NCBI GenBank assembly: GCA_949752735.1
Contig: OX457036.1
Span: 4,223,624 to 4,287,623 of the forward strand
Length of the DNA stretch: 64,000 nt
Reading direction: 5' to 3'
Source: Lumbricus terrestris
Taxonomy: Eukaryota; Annelida; Clitellata; Crassiclitellata; Lumbricidae
The notes under the pieces are model-generated. The model was not told where the DNA came from and ran no database searches. It saw only the letters and a program-made list of their open reading frames with translations. Shown piece after piece: positions 32,939 through 43,529 of the stretch (position 1 is its first letter; every line of letters starts with the position of its first letter). The position numbers and the translations under genes are program-made.

Positions 32939-34223
32939 CAGGGCCGGATTAAAGCATGTTCGACATGTTCGGCCGAACAGAAGCCCCCACACTTTAGGGG
33001 GCCCCCACAGATGCAATAATATTTTTTATCACTGTTAATCATGATAGTGAAAATGAGTAAAATATCTCGGAGCAAGTTGTCAAATTATTTGAAAACTATT
33101 GATTTTAGCATAATATAGACTTACAATTTTTGAGCATCTGTGGGGGCCCTTATTATAGCTTCCAGTTCCAAGCAGACTTATCTTAAAATCGGCCAGAAAT
33201 TCTAGCAAGGGCTTTCAGTTTTAACTAGCCTCTCTCTCTCTCAGTTCCTTTCATTCCTTTCGGAACATCGGGCGACAAGATTTCTCCATTCTGCACGGTC
33301 GGCTGCGACATTTGCTGCTTCGCTCCAGCCTACTAGCCTACTTAGATCTATAGGATTTTAGACACTTAATTACCACCTCTTCCGATCGAAATTCAAGTGA
33401 TATGCAACGCATTTATGAAATGGCATCATTATACACTCTTTGCTTTTACGAATTAGGTCTAGGCCTACTACCGGTACTTGCGTAAACGCGAAAATATAGG
33501 CCTATATTAGTGTGTAATCAGTGGCGGCGCTACAGAAGGACAAATCATGGCAAATGCCCTGGTACAAATCCTTTGCCTTGGTCCTTGTCCTGCCATATAA
33601 GACTGCCAGAATATTTTCCCTGCCAAGAATTTATTTGGGGCATAAATCGCTTCTGCACAAATTTACTTGTATGACTGCCCTGACTATGGATGCCCTGTTT
33701 TAAAAGTCCTATTCTAATATTCTTATACGGTAATAGATGAATACTTTAACACTAGACTGGAACATAAAAAGACATGTTCATATTGTACAAAGAGGGATCG
33801 AATTACCAACAGTGGCGGTGTCAGGATTTCAGTTTTGAGGGTTGAATCCTCACGGAGGAAATTTTACGTTCTCATCCGCAAAATTTTCTGCCGACCTTTT
33901 TTAGTCATCCGCTCGAATTCTCATGAAAATTTTTCGTTTTCATCCGCCAAAATTTTTGTCATCAGGTCGAAAATCGTGGAAACATTTCAGTTTTATATGT
34001 TTAAAAACCCCGGATGGCCTTTTTAGCGCCCGGGTTGCCTTTTATAGAGGTTAGCCCCTAGTCCCCCTAGCGCCGCCACTGATGATTACTAATAGTCGAG
34101 TATTGATTTGTTGAATATAACACGTTTTGTGTCAATTGTGTGTTCTTTTTTCAGTGAGTCTGTAAGGATGGGGCCCCCACAGTTTTACCGAACAGGGCCC
34201 CCACATTTGTTAATCCGGCCCTG
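32939..34223. mobile_element. Second hAT nested in copy 2
   Basis: Ends CAGGGCCGGATTAA and TTAATCCGGCCCTG, a perfect 14-bp inverted repeat. Perfect 8-bp duplication GCTGGGCG (32931-32938, 34224-34231). About 1285 bp, with further CAGTGGCGG-type ends inside. Confidence 0.92.
33519..34081. mobile_element. CAGTGGCGGCG-type hAT MITE(s), innermost
   Basis: CAGTGGCGGCGCTA at 33519 and TAGCGCCGCCACTG ending at 34081 form a perfect 14-bp inverted repeat. The flanking 8-mers do not match. A second left-type end, CAGTGGCGGTGTCAGG, occurs at 33810. Two related copies may have recombined. The interior resembles the MITE at 61217-61437. Confidence 0.6.
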
Positions 34224-34509
34224 GCTGGGCGTCTAAGCAAAAGTGACGTCAGTAAGAAAAAACGTCCATGTGTATGGAGCTGACTGTAAAATATAAAAAT
34301 GTGAACTTTTTTTCTAAATTTATAATCTTTAGGGAAAGCTCCGCGGGCCAGAAAAAAATCGTCGGCGGGCCAGAAATGGCCCGCGGGCCAGCTCTTTGAC
34401 ACCTCTGCCCTAGAGTATATAAAGTTTCACTTTGATTTTGGCCAAAAGGTCTAGAAGCGGTAAAATTTCAACTATTTTTGATGCTTATATAGGGTCGGTC
34501 AGACGCATG

Positions 34510-34524
34510 AAAAAGTATCTAACG
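34510..34524 (+). promoter_or_regulatory. GGTGT unit 21 (variant lacking one G)
   Basis: AAAAAGTATCTAACG, with TTATATAG at 34485-34492, 28 nt upstream. TATATAGGGTCGGTC is shared with unit 31 (TATATAGAGTCGGTC), suggesting a common origin. Confidence 0.5.
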
Positions 34525-34850
34525 ATATCATATTAGCGTGTGTTTAGAGAAATTTACGACAGCTAGAAGCTTTTAATTTGATCTTGTACGTGCCTTACAA
34601 TTTTTCCCAATTAACGCTTTATATCTTAAGCTATTTATAAAGAACGAATGGCATGTTATGCGCAGAAGTAGAATATTCCCTGTCTAATCTGTGTTAAAAT
34701 TGACGTGATACAGGCGCCATTAAGTCTAGCGGCGGCTTGGGGGAAACGTCGTACGTCGTCAATGGAAACCATTATTGCATTTTGATCCGCATTGTGTGCG
34801 GGATGTGGACATTTACAACCGAAATAACATCAATTCTCAAACACGTGAGT

Positions 34851-34885
<35 letters not shown>

Positions 34886-35042
34886 AATTATGTTTTCTAA
34901 TATGATAAGAGTTTATGACTTGAAATGATTAATTACCCGTCTATTTAATAAGCATTAATAATATTCGTTAGCCTTAGCGCGCGTCGACACTACTACAAAA
35001 TGTACCGAAATTGCAGTATTTTTACGCTAACTTTAAATTGAA
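34525..35042. other. Non-coding stretch with (AC)n
   Basis: CA dinucleotide run at about 34856-34883. No gene seen. Confidence 0.4.
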
Positions 35043-35058
35043 ACTAAGGTGTGTAACG
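35043..35058 (+). promoter_or_regulatory. GGTGT unit 22
   Basis: ACTAAGGTGTGTAACG is an exact core match. The TATA box is weak (AGTATTTTTACG near 35015). Confidence 0.5.
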
Positions 35059-35749
35059 TTACTCGTTAATAGTAATTAGTCTCATAATGTGTGAACCGAT
35101 AATAATATTAAATTACTAGCTGGGGTACCCGGCGTTGCCCGGGAAATTTAGGATTCGATCGCTCCCGGCCACAAACCCACCCCATCCACCCCACCTCACT
35201 CCGACCTTCACCGGTACGCCATCCGTGAAATTTGGGTTTTCGAAACATGTCCCTTTCCTTGACTGCCCGGATTCAATATAAAATCATTCTTCTTACCTGT
35301 AAGATTTTTTGGGTCAAGCGCCTCGCTACCTTTGTGATCTTATTAGGAAGCCTTTCTCTGCTACCGTTGGACGTCCTCTCCGCTCCTTTGACCGTCATGA
35401 TCTTCTTGTACCACGATCTCGGACTGCCACAGCCCAACATCGCGCCTTTGCCTCTGTCTGCTCTTTACTGTGGAATGGCGCTCCTACTATTATTCGTGCT
35501 CAGATTTTATCTGGAGGCTTTCCCTTTTCTGCCCGTTGTCTTAAGACTTTTCTTTATCCAGGAGTTCTTCGCACTGGGAGCGCGTCTGATTAACCCTCAT
35601 CCGTACAAGGGGGGTCTGGCCAGACCCCCTCCATGTATTTGCTGCATAACTTTTTTAGGAGTCATATTTTCTTAGATTGCCTTTATGACTTTGTTCCTAT
35701 ATTAATGAGCTACAATTAGAACATTTAAACGACCAAATCGATTTAGGGA

Positions 35750-36097
35750 TATAGAAGTTCTGAAGATAATACCGGCCGAGACTACAATGATGACAGTTTG
35801 GACAGTGAGAGCAACAATAAAGAATGTGAATATGAAGAGATGCCAATGCCTGAAGAACAGCAATCAGATGTTTCTTATGATGAAGACAATGTTGAAATTG
35901 AAGATGATGATAAACACGATGATGAGACTGGACCTGATAGTGAAGATAATGATGACGAAATTGTCTATACTATTGAAGCCGAGAGACCTACATGTAATAT
36001 AGGTAAAGATCCGCATATTTTTTTGGCGGGCAAAAGCAATGCCAGGAGGACATGCTCTGTTGCACAATGCAGTAAAAGAAGACGCGGAATAAAATAA
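35750..36097 (+). pseudogene. piggyBac-type acidic leader fragment (B2)
   Basis: The frame reads GYRSSEDNTGRDYNDDSLD and onward through a D/E-rich stretch to CSKRRRGIK. No ATG lies in frame near the start, and a TAG precedes it. Almost identical to the B1 frame. Conservation of the frame in two copies reflects recent common origin and does not by itself show function. Confidence 0.5.
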
Positions 36098-36173
36098 TAT
36101 GGATACATTGAGAATATTCAAGATAGTTTTGACAGTTTTGTAACAGCCGAGATGAAAGACATCATCATTCGAC

Positions 36174-36493
36174 GGTGTCGACCCGCTATTCCGAGGGTCC
36201 ACTATTCCGAAGGTCCACTATTAGAAATTTCCGCTACATTTTGTTCGTTATCCTTGGTGGTTAGCCAGGTTAGGGTTACGGTGGGTTAGGGTAAGGATTG
36301 GGTTAGGGTGGGTTAGGGTTGGGTTAGGGTGGGTTATGGTTAGGGTTGGGGTGGGTTAGGTTTAGGGTTAGGGTTATGGTTAGGGTTATGGTTAGGGTTG
36401 GGATGAGTTAGGGTTAGGGTCACAGTAAGGTTTAGGGTTAGGTTTAGGGTTAGGGTTCGGAATAGTGGACCCTCGGAATAGTGGACCCAAACC
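36174..36493. mobile_element. Telomere-like insert in B2 (320 bp)
   Basis: Duplication CATTCGAC (36166-36173 and 36494-36501). GGTCCACTATTCCGA repeats at both ends are inverted. A TTAGGG/GGGTGGGTTA array runs from about 36269 to 36457. B3 has a single CATTCGAC at 57022-57029 and no insert, so this site can be read as filled versus empty. Confidence 0.88.
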
Positions 36494-37129
36494 CATTCGA
36501 CATACAGACCAGATAGCAACAGCTATCGGACTATGTATGACAAGCTTACGTGTTTACATGTTAGGTTTAGTCCTATTCCATTATCTTCTATAGATATTTT
36601 CTAGAAAACAGTCATGCTGACTCTGATAATAAGAGCATTCAGTACTAATTTTACTAAAATTATGGTTTCTTTATTTTGATTTCCAAATTTTATGCATGGA
36701 CTACTATTGCGACGATGAACATGTATGACAAACCGTGACAATTAATGTAACTAAACATTTAATTTCAAATTCATCATAAAACTTATTTATATTGCATAAA
36801 GAGACTGAAACATTGTTGTTTTGGGTTACTCTGATATCATCTTACAAGATTGGCACATAAAAATTACTATTTCTTATGAAAAGCCCACATCAAAACGGGG
36901 GGTCTGGCCAGACCCCCCCTTGTCCAAATTAAGTTGTATTTTAGCTTGTTCGGATGAGGGTTAAGTTGTACTGTGAGAGGCGCTTTATAAATCCCAAAAT
37001 AGAATAGAATAGAATTTATATAGATTTGTACAGCTTTTGGCATTTTATAACGCTTTTTAATGAATATCTCGCATGGCTGTTTTTAAGGAATTTTTAGAAC
37101 TGCACAAACCCCTTCTTTCTCTTCCCATC

Positions 37130-37950
37130 TCTGAATCCATATAAGACGCAGCTCATTTGGTTTGGCACTCGCCAGCAGCTTTTTAAGCTTGATTTGGCCC
37201 TTCTTAAAGAGAGATTTCCCCACTTTACTTTCCAATCAAGTGTTCGAGACCTTGGAGTAGTCCTGGACAGCATGCTTACCTTTGCTCCACACATTGCCAG
37301 TCTCACTCGCTCTTCCTACTTTCATCTCAGGCAGCTTAGGGCCATCCGTCGCTCTGTCTCCTCCTCTGTCTTTACTTCAATTGTTCATGCCTTCGTCTGT
37401 TCCCGAGTTGACTATAATTGTAATTCGCTATTGGTTGGCTTTCCTAAAGTTCGTCTCTACCCTCTTCAGTCTGTCCTAAACTCTGCGGCCAGACTAATAG
37501 CCCGGCTTCCTCGCTATTCACACATCTCTGTTTTTATGTTTGACCATCTTCATTGGCTTCCCCTTATTGCTAGGATACAACTCAAAGTGCTGACATTAAT
37601 CTTCCAGTCATGTACTGGCCGAGCTCCCATGTACATGTACCTCCGTGACCTCATCCATCTGCCGACCTCGGCCACTTCTCTTCGCCCGCTACGCTCCTTA
37701 GATCGGCATGATCGCTTCGTCCCGCGAGCTAGGACTACCCTAGCTAAAAAGCGTGCCTTTGCTCTCATTGGCCCGGCATTGTGGAACCAGCTTCCTCCTT
37801 CAACTCGTTCCTCCATATTAACTGGTGGGCCTAATGCCTCTTTTCGGTGTCTCAAGACTACTTTTTTCTCTCTTGGTCTAACGTACTGGGAGCGCCTCTG
37901 ATTGGTTGTGAGAGGCGCTTTATAAATTTATACATACAATACAATACATC
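37130..37950 (+). mobile_element. LINE 3' fragment (L1), CR1/L2-type
   Basis: 5'-truncated LINE inserted into the MITE. ORF2 C-terminus, then the 3' tail GGGAGCGCCTCTGATTGG, GAGGCGCTTTATAAATT and an (ATACA)n run. This is the best-preserved LINE reading frame in the window. Confidence 0.88.
37194..37901 (+). pseudogene. LINE ORF2 C-terminal region (235 codons open)
   Basis: After the polymerase core. Motifs by residue: VRDLGVVLDSMLTF (17-30), SRVDYNCNSLLVGFP (70-84), AARLIARLPRYSHIS (98-112), LHWLPLIARIQLKVL (119-133), RAPMYMYLRDL (143-153), RFVPRART (174-181), ALWNQLPPSTR (195-205), FRCLKTTFF (217-225). This order is typical of CR1/L2/Rex-type elements. The FADD catalytic motif lies upstream and is missing, so it is a dead 5' truncation. 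The ATG is just the first in the open frame. Confidence 0.85.
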
Positions 37951-38118
37951 GTCCATGGCAAATTACTCCAAATCCGAGGACAATGACCTTTTCACTAGTT
38001 TTAACTGAACAGAAGTGCTTCTACAACTGCACAAATCCATTTGGAACTGTACTTTTGTGTACAATTGCTAAAAACCTGAAATCTCTGTTATATAATTATA
38101 TAACTCGGTTTTAAAATT

Positions 38119-38136
38119 TTTTAAAGGCGTCTAATG
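38119..38136 (+). promoter_or_regulatory. GGTGT unit 23 (variant)
   Basis: TTTTAAAGGCGTCTAATG, with TATAATTATATAAC at 38090-38104 covering the -25 to -35 region. Downstream, TTTTAACGACC and GCCGTTGACC resemble the segment after the unit at 62171. Confidence 0.55.
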
Positions 38137-38799
38137 CAAGGAAAAATGTTTCACAAGTCCGCTTTTAACGACCAACCATAATTCTCAAGTCGGCTGCCGT
38201 TGACCAAAATATTATACAAAAAATTCCGAAAGAACGAGCGAAAGAACGAGTTATATATGTCGGATAGTTAGTTCAACGAGACTGCTGTCAGTATACTTTC
38301 TATTTGACGTTACTCTGTTATAACAGAGATCATTGGCGTAACCCTCCTCCTTCATCGACGTTTGGTCCTGGCACCACCAAACAATTGCATCACCTGCGCT
38401 CAATGTCCAACTCATCCACGATAAGTACACTGAACGTACAGTATACGGCGTACACTTTCGGTGAGAATATCGGACGGCAAGGAAGGTGACTGGCTACTCA
38501 CGATCATTATGCCGAGGTTAAGAAACTGAGGTCGTTAACACTTCATACCATGGATGCCTCAGGTTTAGTCTCAAGAAATGTTTCTCCTCTGATTTTCAAT
38601 CGCACCTGTGTTCAGGACTTGTGCCAATGCCAGGCTTATTATTTTATAATAACTGGAAGACGTTGACCTGACAGTGAAGCAAATTAAAATGAAAAAATAC
38701 TAAAAACTTTGTTTCCTAACGATCTAAAATACTTTGATGCGAAGATACTATCGCACGTAATTCGCTTCACACGAAAATCAATTAATGATTATGATTCTG
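38137..38799. other. Non-coding stretch, partial r1-like trace
   Basis: ATTGGCGTAACCCTCCTCC ... GGTCCTGGCACC at about 38330-38385 resembles the middle of r1 (+ orientation), strongly diverged. No gene seen. Confidence 0.35.
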
Positions 38800-38815
38800 C
38801 TAGACACCTTTAAAT
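38800..38815 (-). promoter_or_regulatory. GGTGT unit 24
   Basis: Minus-strand TTTAAAGGTGTCTAGC, with TTATATATAG (complement of 38831-38840) about 30 nt upstream. Confidence 0.65.
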
Positions 38816-38965
38816 TATAAAACAACATTTCTATATATAATCGATTAACTAAAAACTATAGCTCTTGGACATTTTGAGATTTACAGAACACTATCAGACT
38901 TTATATTACGCAAAAAGCAATGTGATTAATGTAGACTACTGTAAGGTACACAATTGTGAGACAAT

Positions 38966-39202
38966 GTGAGGTGCGTTGGTGTAGGGGTATTTTGGGTGCC
39001 ATGGAGACGGAAGGTTGCGAGATCGAATCCACCACAAGCCACCGCGTATGGAACCTGGGCAATTCCTTCATTCGCAATAATTAATGCTCATGCGTTTGGA
39101 GTGAAACTCCGATTATGTATGCGCGCTGTAGGCGGGAGCGCCTCTGTGTATATTCTTGAATTAAGGGGCGCTATTGCAAGTGTTCACAATATACATACAC
39201 AT
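38966..39202 (+). mobile_element. tRNA-derived SINE, copy S4 (diverged)
   Basis: Head with GTTGGTGTAGGGG and a decayed B box (GATCGAATCC). Body CCTGGGCAATTCCTTCA. Tail GGGAGCGCCTCTGTGTA ... GGGGCGCTATTGCAAGTG. Confidence 0.82.
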
Positions 39203-39512
39203 GGTTGCCTGTGTTGCTTCTGTGACGTCATCAGATCTGTAGAAGCTTTTGCTGGCTTTTTCAGTCAGATATTGCCCTGCAATGATGTGTGAATAAAATT
39301 TTTGTGTGGAAGTCACTCGTGATGAATCTTGTCCGCTCGCTCACGTGCTTCTACAGGGTGGGTCAAACAAGTAATCTCCACGGTCTCAACATTGCTAAAT
39401 CAATATTTGGAACGGCAAGATTGGATGGGTTAGATGGAGATTGGAGATGTTTGGTACCTTGTGGATAAGTTGAGAATGGAATGGGAAAAGAAGGACCTGG
39501 GTCCCCAACATG

Positions 39513-39742
39513 TGGGGCGCGGTGGTGTAGTGGGTATGTTTGTCGCCTTGCAGCTGAACGGTTGCAGGTTCGAATCTACCTCAAGTAACCGCTTAGGGAC
39601 CTTGGGCAAGTCCTTCACTTGCAATTGCTCAGCGCTTCGGCGCGAAACTCCGATGCAGTGTCCGCGCTGTAGTCGGGAGCGACTCTGACTAGGGCGTTTG
39701 AAGGGGCGCTATAATAAGCGCGCATACAAACATAAACAAACA
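39513..39742 (+). mobile_element. tRNA-derived SINE, copy S3
   Basis: GGGGCGCGGTGGTGTAGTGG head, B box GGTTCGAATCT, CCTTGGGCAAGTCCTTCAC, and tail GGGAGCGACTCTGACTAGG ... GGGGCGCTATAATAAG. Confidence 0.9.
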
Positions 39743-39998
39743 TGTACCGGGGCTCCAGGGCCCCTTACGTGCCTCACTTCACAACATCATTGCGTTAGGT
39801 TTCAAATTGCAGTTGAACGAAAGTTTGTCGTTACAGAGATACTTAGCGCTGCTCCCCATATGATTCAGCATAGGAATGGCACTACCAAAGCTACAATGAA
39901 TAGGTTAATTAAAGCTCCAACGGTTATACTTTAACCGTTAGCAGTATCCAGTCGTAGTTGCAACATTAGTCGTACTTGTAATGAGTATGATCAACCTT

Positions 39999-40014
39999 CT
40001 TAAACACCTTTTAT
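39999..40014 (-). promoter_or_regulatory. GGTGT unit 25
   Basis: Minus-strand ATAAAAGGTGTTTAAG is an exact match. CTTTTATAAA (complement of 40031-40040) lies 29 nt upstream. AAGGTTGATCAT follows on the minus strand, as after unit 1. Confidence 0.68.
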
Positions 40015-41027
40015 AAAGATATAGACACAATTTATAAAAGTGGCAATTGCTGAACAATTCAATAAAAGATAGATAAAAAGGCTTACTAATAAAGAATATC
40101 AAATTGAGCGGAAATGACTTATTGCAGCAGTTATAAGTACACCAATGTAAATAAACTTGGTCCAAGTAATACGGCCACATTTAGGACTTGATATTTTCCA
40201 GCCAGACGGAGAAACTAAAATTTAACTAAAGCGCTTACGTGTACGGAAAGCGTATTTAAACGTCTACATACATGAATTGCTTTTAGATATTGTCCCACTT
40301 TCGAGGCAGCTCGCTCAGATCACATTGTGTAGGCCGTGGTGCATTTTAGATACTGCGATATATAGAACATGTTGATTAGCAATAGCACTTGATAATAATA
40401 ATAATTGTTTGCATTACGTTACATTACTACGTAACAATTTATAAACACTGTGGATTAGTTAAATTGAGTCAATCTGATATACTCTGCATTCAAATTATTC
40501 ATTCATTCATTCATTCATTCGAGTATTTATATAGCGCCTCTTCAAGAAAACTACACAGAGGCGCTCCCGACTCCAGTACGGACAAACGGAACATTATTAG
40601 TATCTGTGAAAACGGGGATTTGAAGAACTTTCGACTTTGTGGCCTAATATGTGTATTTCCGGTTGGTAAAAAATTATAAGATTACAAGCTCACTCACTCA
40701 ATCAATCAATGTGGCTTCATGCCGAGGATGTATTGATCACTCAGATGAAACCAGTAGTGGCTTTTATAATTGCCACCACTATAAATTCTACAACTTCATC
40801 AGCACAATGGCCACTGGCGGGGCAGAAAGTCGCCCATCTTTCCCATTATCTACATGCGCTATAAAAATAGCTCCTTTCTGTTGTTCTGTAGTATGGATCA
40901 CCTCTAAGTAATTTCCCTGAAGAGGTGCCGCAAAAAGACTTGAATGACGTAATTTTAATTTTCATTAGTGGGTTTAAGTTTATTTTGATCATTTGCGTTT
41001 TACTACAGAAAAAATGAAAATCTAAAC
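40015..41027. other. Non-coding stretch with LINE tail fragment
   Basis: (ATTC)n plus ATTTATATAGCGCCTCTTC at about 40495-40590 is a minus-strand LINE tail. Nothing else recognised. Confidence 0.45.
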
Positions 41028-41055
41028 TTTATATATAACATTGTTTACACAGATT

Positions 41056-41070
41056 CATGGGTGTCTTAAC
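41056..41070 (+). promoter_or_regulatory. GGTGT unit 26
   Basis: CATGGGTGTCTTAAC, with TTTATATATAAC at 41028-41039, about 30 nt upstream. GACATGATTCTGCATG and TTGACGACAG follow, similar to segments after other units. Confidence 0.58.
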
Positions 41071-41268
41071 TTACGATGACATGATTCTGCATGCGAGCGC
41101 TTGACGACAGTGTATGGATAAGAATGTGTATGGTGGGTAAATCACGCGCTGCGACATTATGTAATATTTCTACTATTGTTCATTCTTTCACCGAGCTTTT
41201 AGACTAACAATTATGGGGGTGTCGCCATCATCTTCTACTTATTAATTATGGAGTGACTTAACAAACTT

Positions 41269-41490
41269 GTTTGCATGTGCACTTGTTATAGCGCCCCTTC
41301 GAGCACTCTACTCAGAGGCGCTCCCGACTGCAGAGCGGACACTGCATCGGAGTTTCACGCCGAAGCGCTGAGCAATTGCGAGTGAAGGACTTGTCCACGG
41401 TCACTACGTGGCGACTTGAGGTTGATTCGAACCTCGAACCTTCCGGCTTCAAGGCAACGACGCCACCACACTACACCACCGAGCCCCACA
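41269..41490 (-). mobile_element. tRNA-derived SINE, copy S5
   Basis: The complement shows GGGGC head, ATGGTGTAGTG-like A box region, B box GGTTCGAATCAACC, and tail GGGGCGCTATAACAAGTGC. Confidence 0.88.
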
Positions 41491-41728
41491 ACAGTGCAGA
41501 CACAGCAGTGGCGGAGTTGCGAAGGTAGATAATGACGACATTGGCATCAGCGATTGGTTTCAACAGATTAAAGAGATATCTTGTGACGTCGATCGAATGC
41601 ATTCTCTTTATCTGCCCTTTAATGTGCGCGATATACACTCAATAATGACAATAATTTGATTTTTTGGAACAACAAACAATGAAATAAACCGTTTTATATA
41701 CTGTAATATGCACTAATTACTAAGCTAC
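41491..41728. other. Non-coding stretch, no gene seen
   Basis: No recognised feature before unit 27. Confidence 0.3.
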
Positions 41729-41744
41729 ATAAAGGTGTCTAAGC
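41729..41744 (+). promoter_or_regulatory. GGTGT unit 27
   Basis: ATAAAGGTGTCTAAGC is an exact match. TAATATG at 41704-41710 lies 30 nt upstream, with TTTTATATAC about 10 nt further. Confidence 0.65.
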
Positions 41745-42117
41745 AGAGCGCAGCATTATAAGTGTATTGCCGCATTTAATTATCTTGTGACGGTCAGGTT
41801 CACTGACGTAGAACATGCATTCATCCTCAACGCATCAAGCATTTTACTGAGTGGTGGACTCGAGCTTAGCGACATCTTACGACGACGAAAAAATTCACGT
41901 TATATCAAATAAAATAAGATGTAGGCAGAGACAGAAGAAATTTGGGAATTCTTCCAATGAGTGGAGCAGCGGAGCGCAGAATCCGATCTAATCGTCCTAT
42001 AGAACCACAATAAGAGGTCAAGTGAATCAATCAACAATGGCTAATTCGATATAATGTGGCATGTCGTATCAAATTTTGCATTTGAATGCTTGCTGAGACA
42101 AATTATGACATGATTAG

Positions 42118-42133
42118 CTTACATACCTTTAAA
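42118..42133 (-). promoter_or_regulatory. GGTGT unit 28 (variant)
   Basis: Minus-strand TTTAAAGGTATGTAAG. CATTTATATG (complement of 42151-42160) lies 30 nt upstream. Downstream, CATGTC pairs with GACATG and ATTTG with CAAAT. Confidence 0.6.
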
Positions 42134-42257
42134 CATTATTACATCTGTCCCATATAAATGATTTTCACGAAAAAAATTGAATTAATTTCTGTCTTTGTCA
42201 TGCGTCGATAATTATGACAATTATTATAGATCAACTAAGGAAACTCAGGCAAATATA

Positions 42258-42322
42258 TCAATCAATCAATCAAAATTTATATAGCGCCCCTTAACGATCG
42301 CTACTCAGAAACGCTCCCGGCC
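42258..42322 (-). mobile_element. LINE/SINE 3' tail fragment
   Basis: (CAAT)n then ATTTATATAGCGCCCCTTAA and GCGCTCCCGGC: the shared tail module in minus orientation. Confidence 0.6.
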
Positions 42323-42404
42323 GAGATCAAGGAAAAAGGTGTGATAGTTTGTGAGATGCTGCATAGTCAAGGGAAACCCATTCCAGCAGCAGTGTTTAAT
42401 CTAG

Positions 42405-42505
42405 TCCCTCTGCTCTGGGGGAGGGTGGTACGCATTTCTGGGGAGCGGGCGATCGCCGAGGCGCGTTACTCCGAGAGGGGGAGGGGTGTTGGAGGAAGAA
42501 GTGCC
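42405..42505 (+). repeat. G-rich repeat shared with 48133-48235
   Basis: GAGCGGGCGATCGCCGAGGC then ACTCCGAGAGGGGGAGGGG has a diverged counterpart at 48133-48235 (GAGCGGCCAAAG, GTCGCCGAGGCACG, ACTCCGAGCAGGGGAGGGG). Element type unknown. Confidence 0.55.
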
Positions 42506-42719
42506 CTCCTTATCAGAATTTTTTCGCATGTTAAGCTGTCATCATAACAAAATTGATATACTTTTCAGTGCTAATATGAGTGGCCAAAAATTTCAATAAA
42601 ATATTATAGAATCTTCTTTTGATGCCTTGTAAAATGATTCCAACTCTTCGCTGATGATACCCATTACCCAAGCTTAGACTTATATTCATTCCAATCTATC
42701 AGAAGCCTTCATATACTGT

Positions 42720-42937
42720 GGGGCGCGGTGGTGTAGTGGTGGCGTCATCGCCTTGAAGCCGGAAGGTTCGAGGTTCGAATCCACCTCACGTCGCCGCGTA
42801 GGGACCTTGGGCAAGTCCTTCACTCACAATTGCTCAGCGCTTCGGCGTGAAACTCCAATGCAGTGTCCGCTCTGCATTGGGAGCGCCTCTGAGTAGAGAG
42901 AGCTTGAAGGGGCGCTATAACAAGTGCACATACATAC
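42720..42937 (+). mobile_element. tRNA-derived SINE, copy S2
   Basis: GGGGCGCGGTGGTGTAGTGG head, perfect B box GGTTCGAATCC, CCTTGGGCAAGTCCTTCAC, and tail GGGAGCGCCTCTGAGTAG ... GGGGCGCTATAACAAGTGC. One of the best-preserved copies. Confidence 0.92.
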
Positions 42938-43066
42938 TGTGTGCCAGACGTGTCTCGATATCGACGTTCTTTTCACTTGAAAGTTGTCATCCCCGTGAAT
43001 TTAGTATCTCCCAACATAATAACATGGTTATCTGTGAGCTTCTGGTTGTTCTCTTTCTCATGATCA

Positions 43067-43084
43067 GATTATATACCTTTAAAT
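43067..43084 (-). promoter_or_regulatory. GGTGT unit 29 (variant)
   Basis: Minus-strand TTTAAAGGTATATAATC. TATATTTTACCG (complement of 43096-43107) lies about 30 nt upstream. CTGATCATGAG follows. Confidence 0.52.
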
Positions 43085-43333
43085 ACCATATCATCGGTAA
43101 AATATAATTGATCTTCGCAAAATGAATATGGTTGTGAATGACAGCATGACTTGTGCATTGTTACCAATCGAATTGACTATTGTTGCTCGATCGATGCTGG
43201 TCTTCCATTGAGGTCCTGGGACGATTGCATCTGATTCTGAGCTTGACTGCTCTGCTCAACGAACGAATTCTCAAATAATTCGCCTCTGTCTCTGTCTATG
43301 TCTGCCTCTCTCTCCCCCATCTCTCTCGCTCTC

Positions 43334-43364
<31 letters not shown>

Positions 43365-43529
43365 ATCTGTCTGTTTGTCTGTCTGTGCCTGCATGCGTTA
43401 TGTATTGCGCTGATAAGGTCTATCTGTAGCCCAACGCATCAGGTATCGATTTGCTGATCAGTAGTGTGAGTGGTACACGTAGTTGTAGTTTAACGACGCG
43501 CTGTGATTGCAATTTATTTTTCATTCACT
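43085..43529. other. Non-coding stretch with (CTGT)n
   Basis: CT-rich and CTGT repeats at about 43283-43390. No gene seen. Confidence 0.45.

Larger units (their letters stand above)
32230..34407 (-). mobile_element. hAT transposon, copy 2 (host of nested hATs)
   Basis: Ends CAGGGGTGTCAAACC and TTTGACACCTCTG. Perfect 8-bp duplication CCCTAGAG (32222-32229 and 34408-34415). Same family as 4152-5662, inverted. The start of the BED-finger protein (LSKFNKKRKEYIESRSFRDI) is on the minus strand near 32770-32830. Two further hATs with their own duplications are nested inside. Confidence 0.92.
35590..36964 (+). mobile_element. piggyBac-like element, family B copy B2
   Basis: TTAA at 35590-35593 and 36961-36964. 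Same structure as B1 in the opposite orientation, including the telomere-like insert. Removing it restores a continuous LINE 3' tail. Confidence 0.92.
35255..37010 (+). mobile_element. LINE 3' fragment (L2) interrupted by piggyBac-like B2
   Basis: ORF2 C-terminus in two frames: TARIQYKIILLTCKIF, then after a frameshift APRYLCDLIRKPFSA, RSFDRHDLLVPRSR, HRAFASVCSLLWN and RCLKTFLYPG. The 3' tail GGGAGCGCGTCTGAT is cut at TTAA by B2 and resumes at 36961 as TTAAGTTGTACTGTGAGAGG, then GCGCTTTATAAAT and a (TAGAA)n tail. Confidence 0.8.
37072..38078. mobile_element. hAT MITE (relative of 18089-18295), interrupted by LINE L1
   Basis: The left part CATGGCTGTTTTTAAGG ... AGAACTGCAC and the right part CATGGCAAATTACTCC ... 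GCTAAAAACCTG align with the two halves of the 207-bp MITE. The LINE at about 37130-37950 sits between them. The outer duplication is decayed. Confidence 0.75.
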
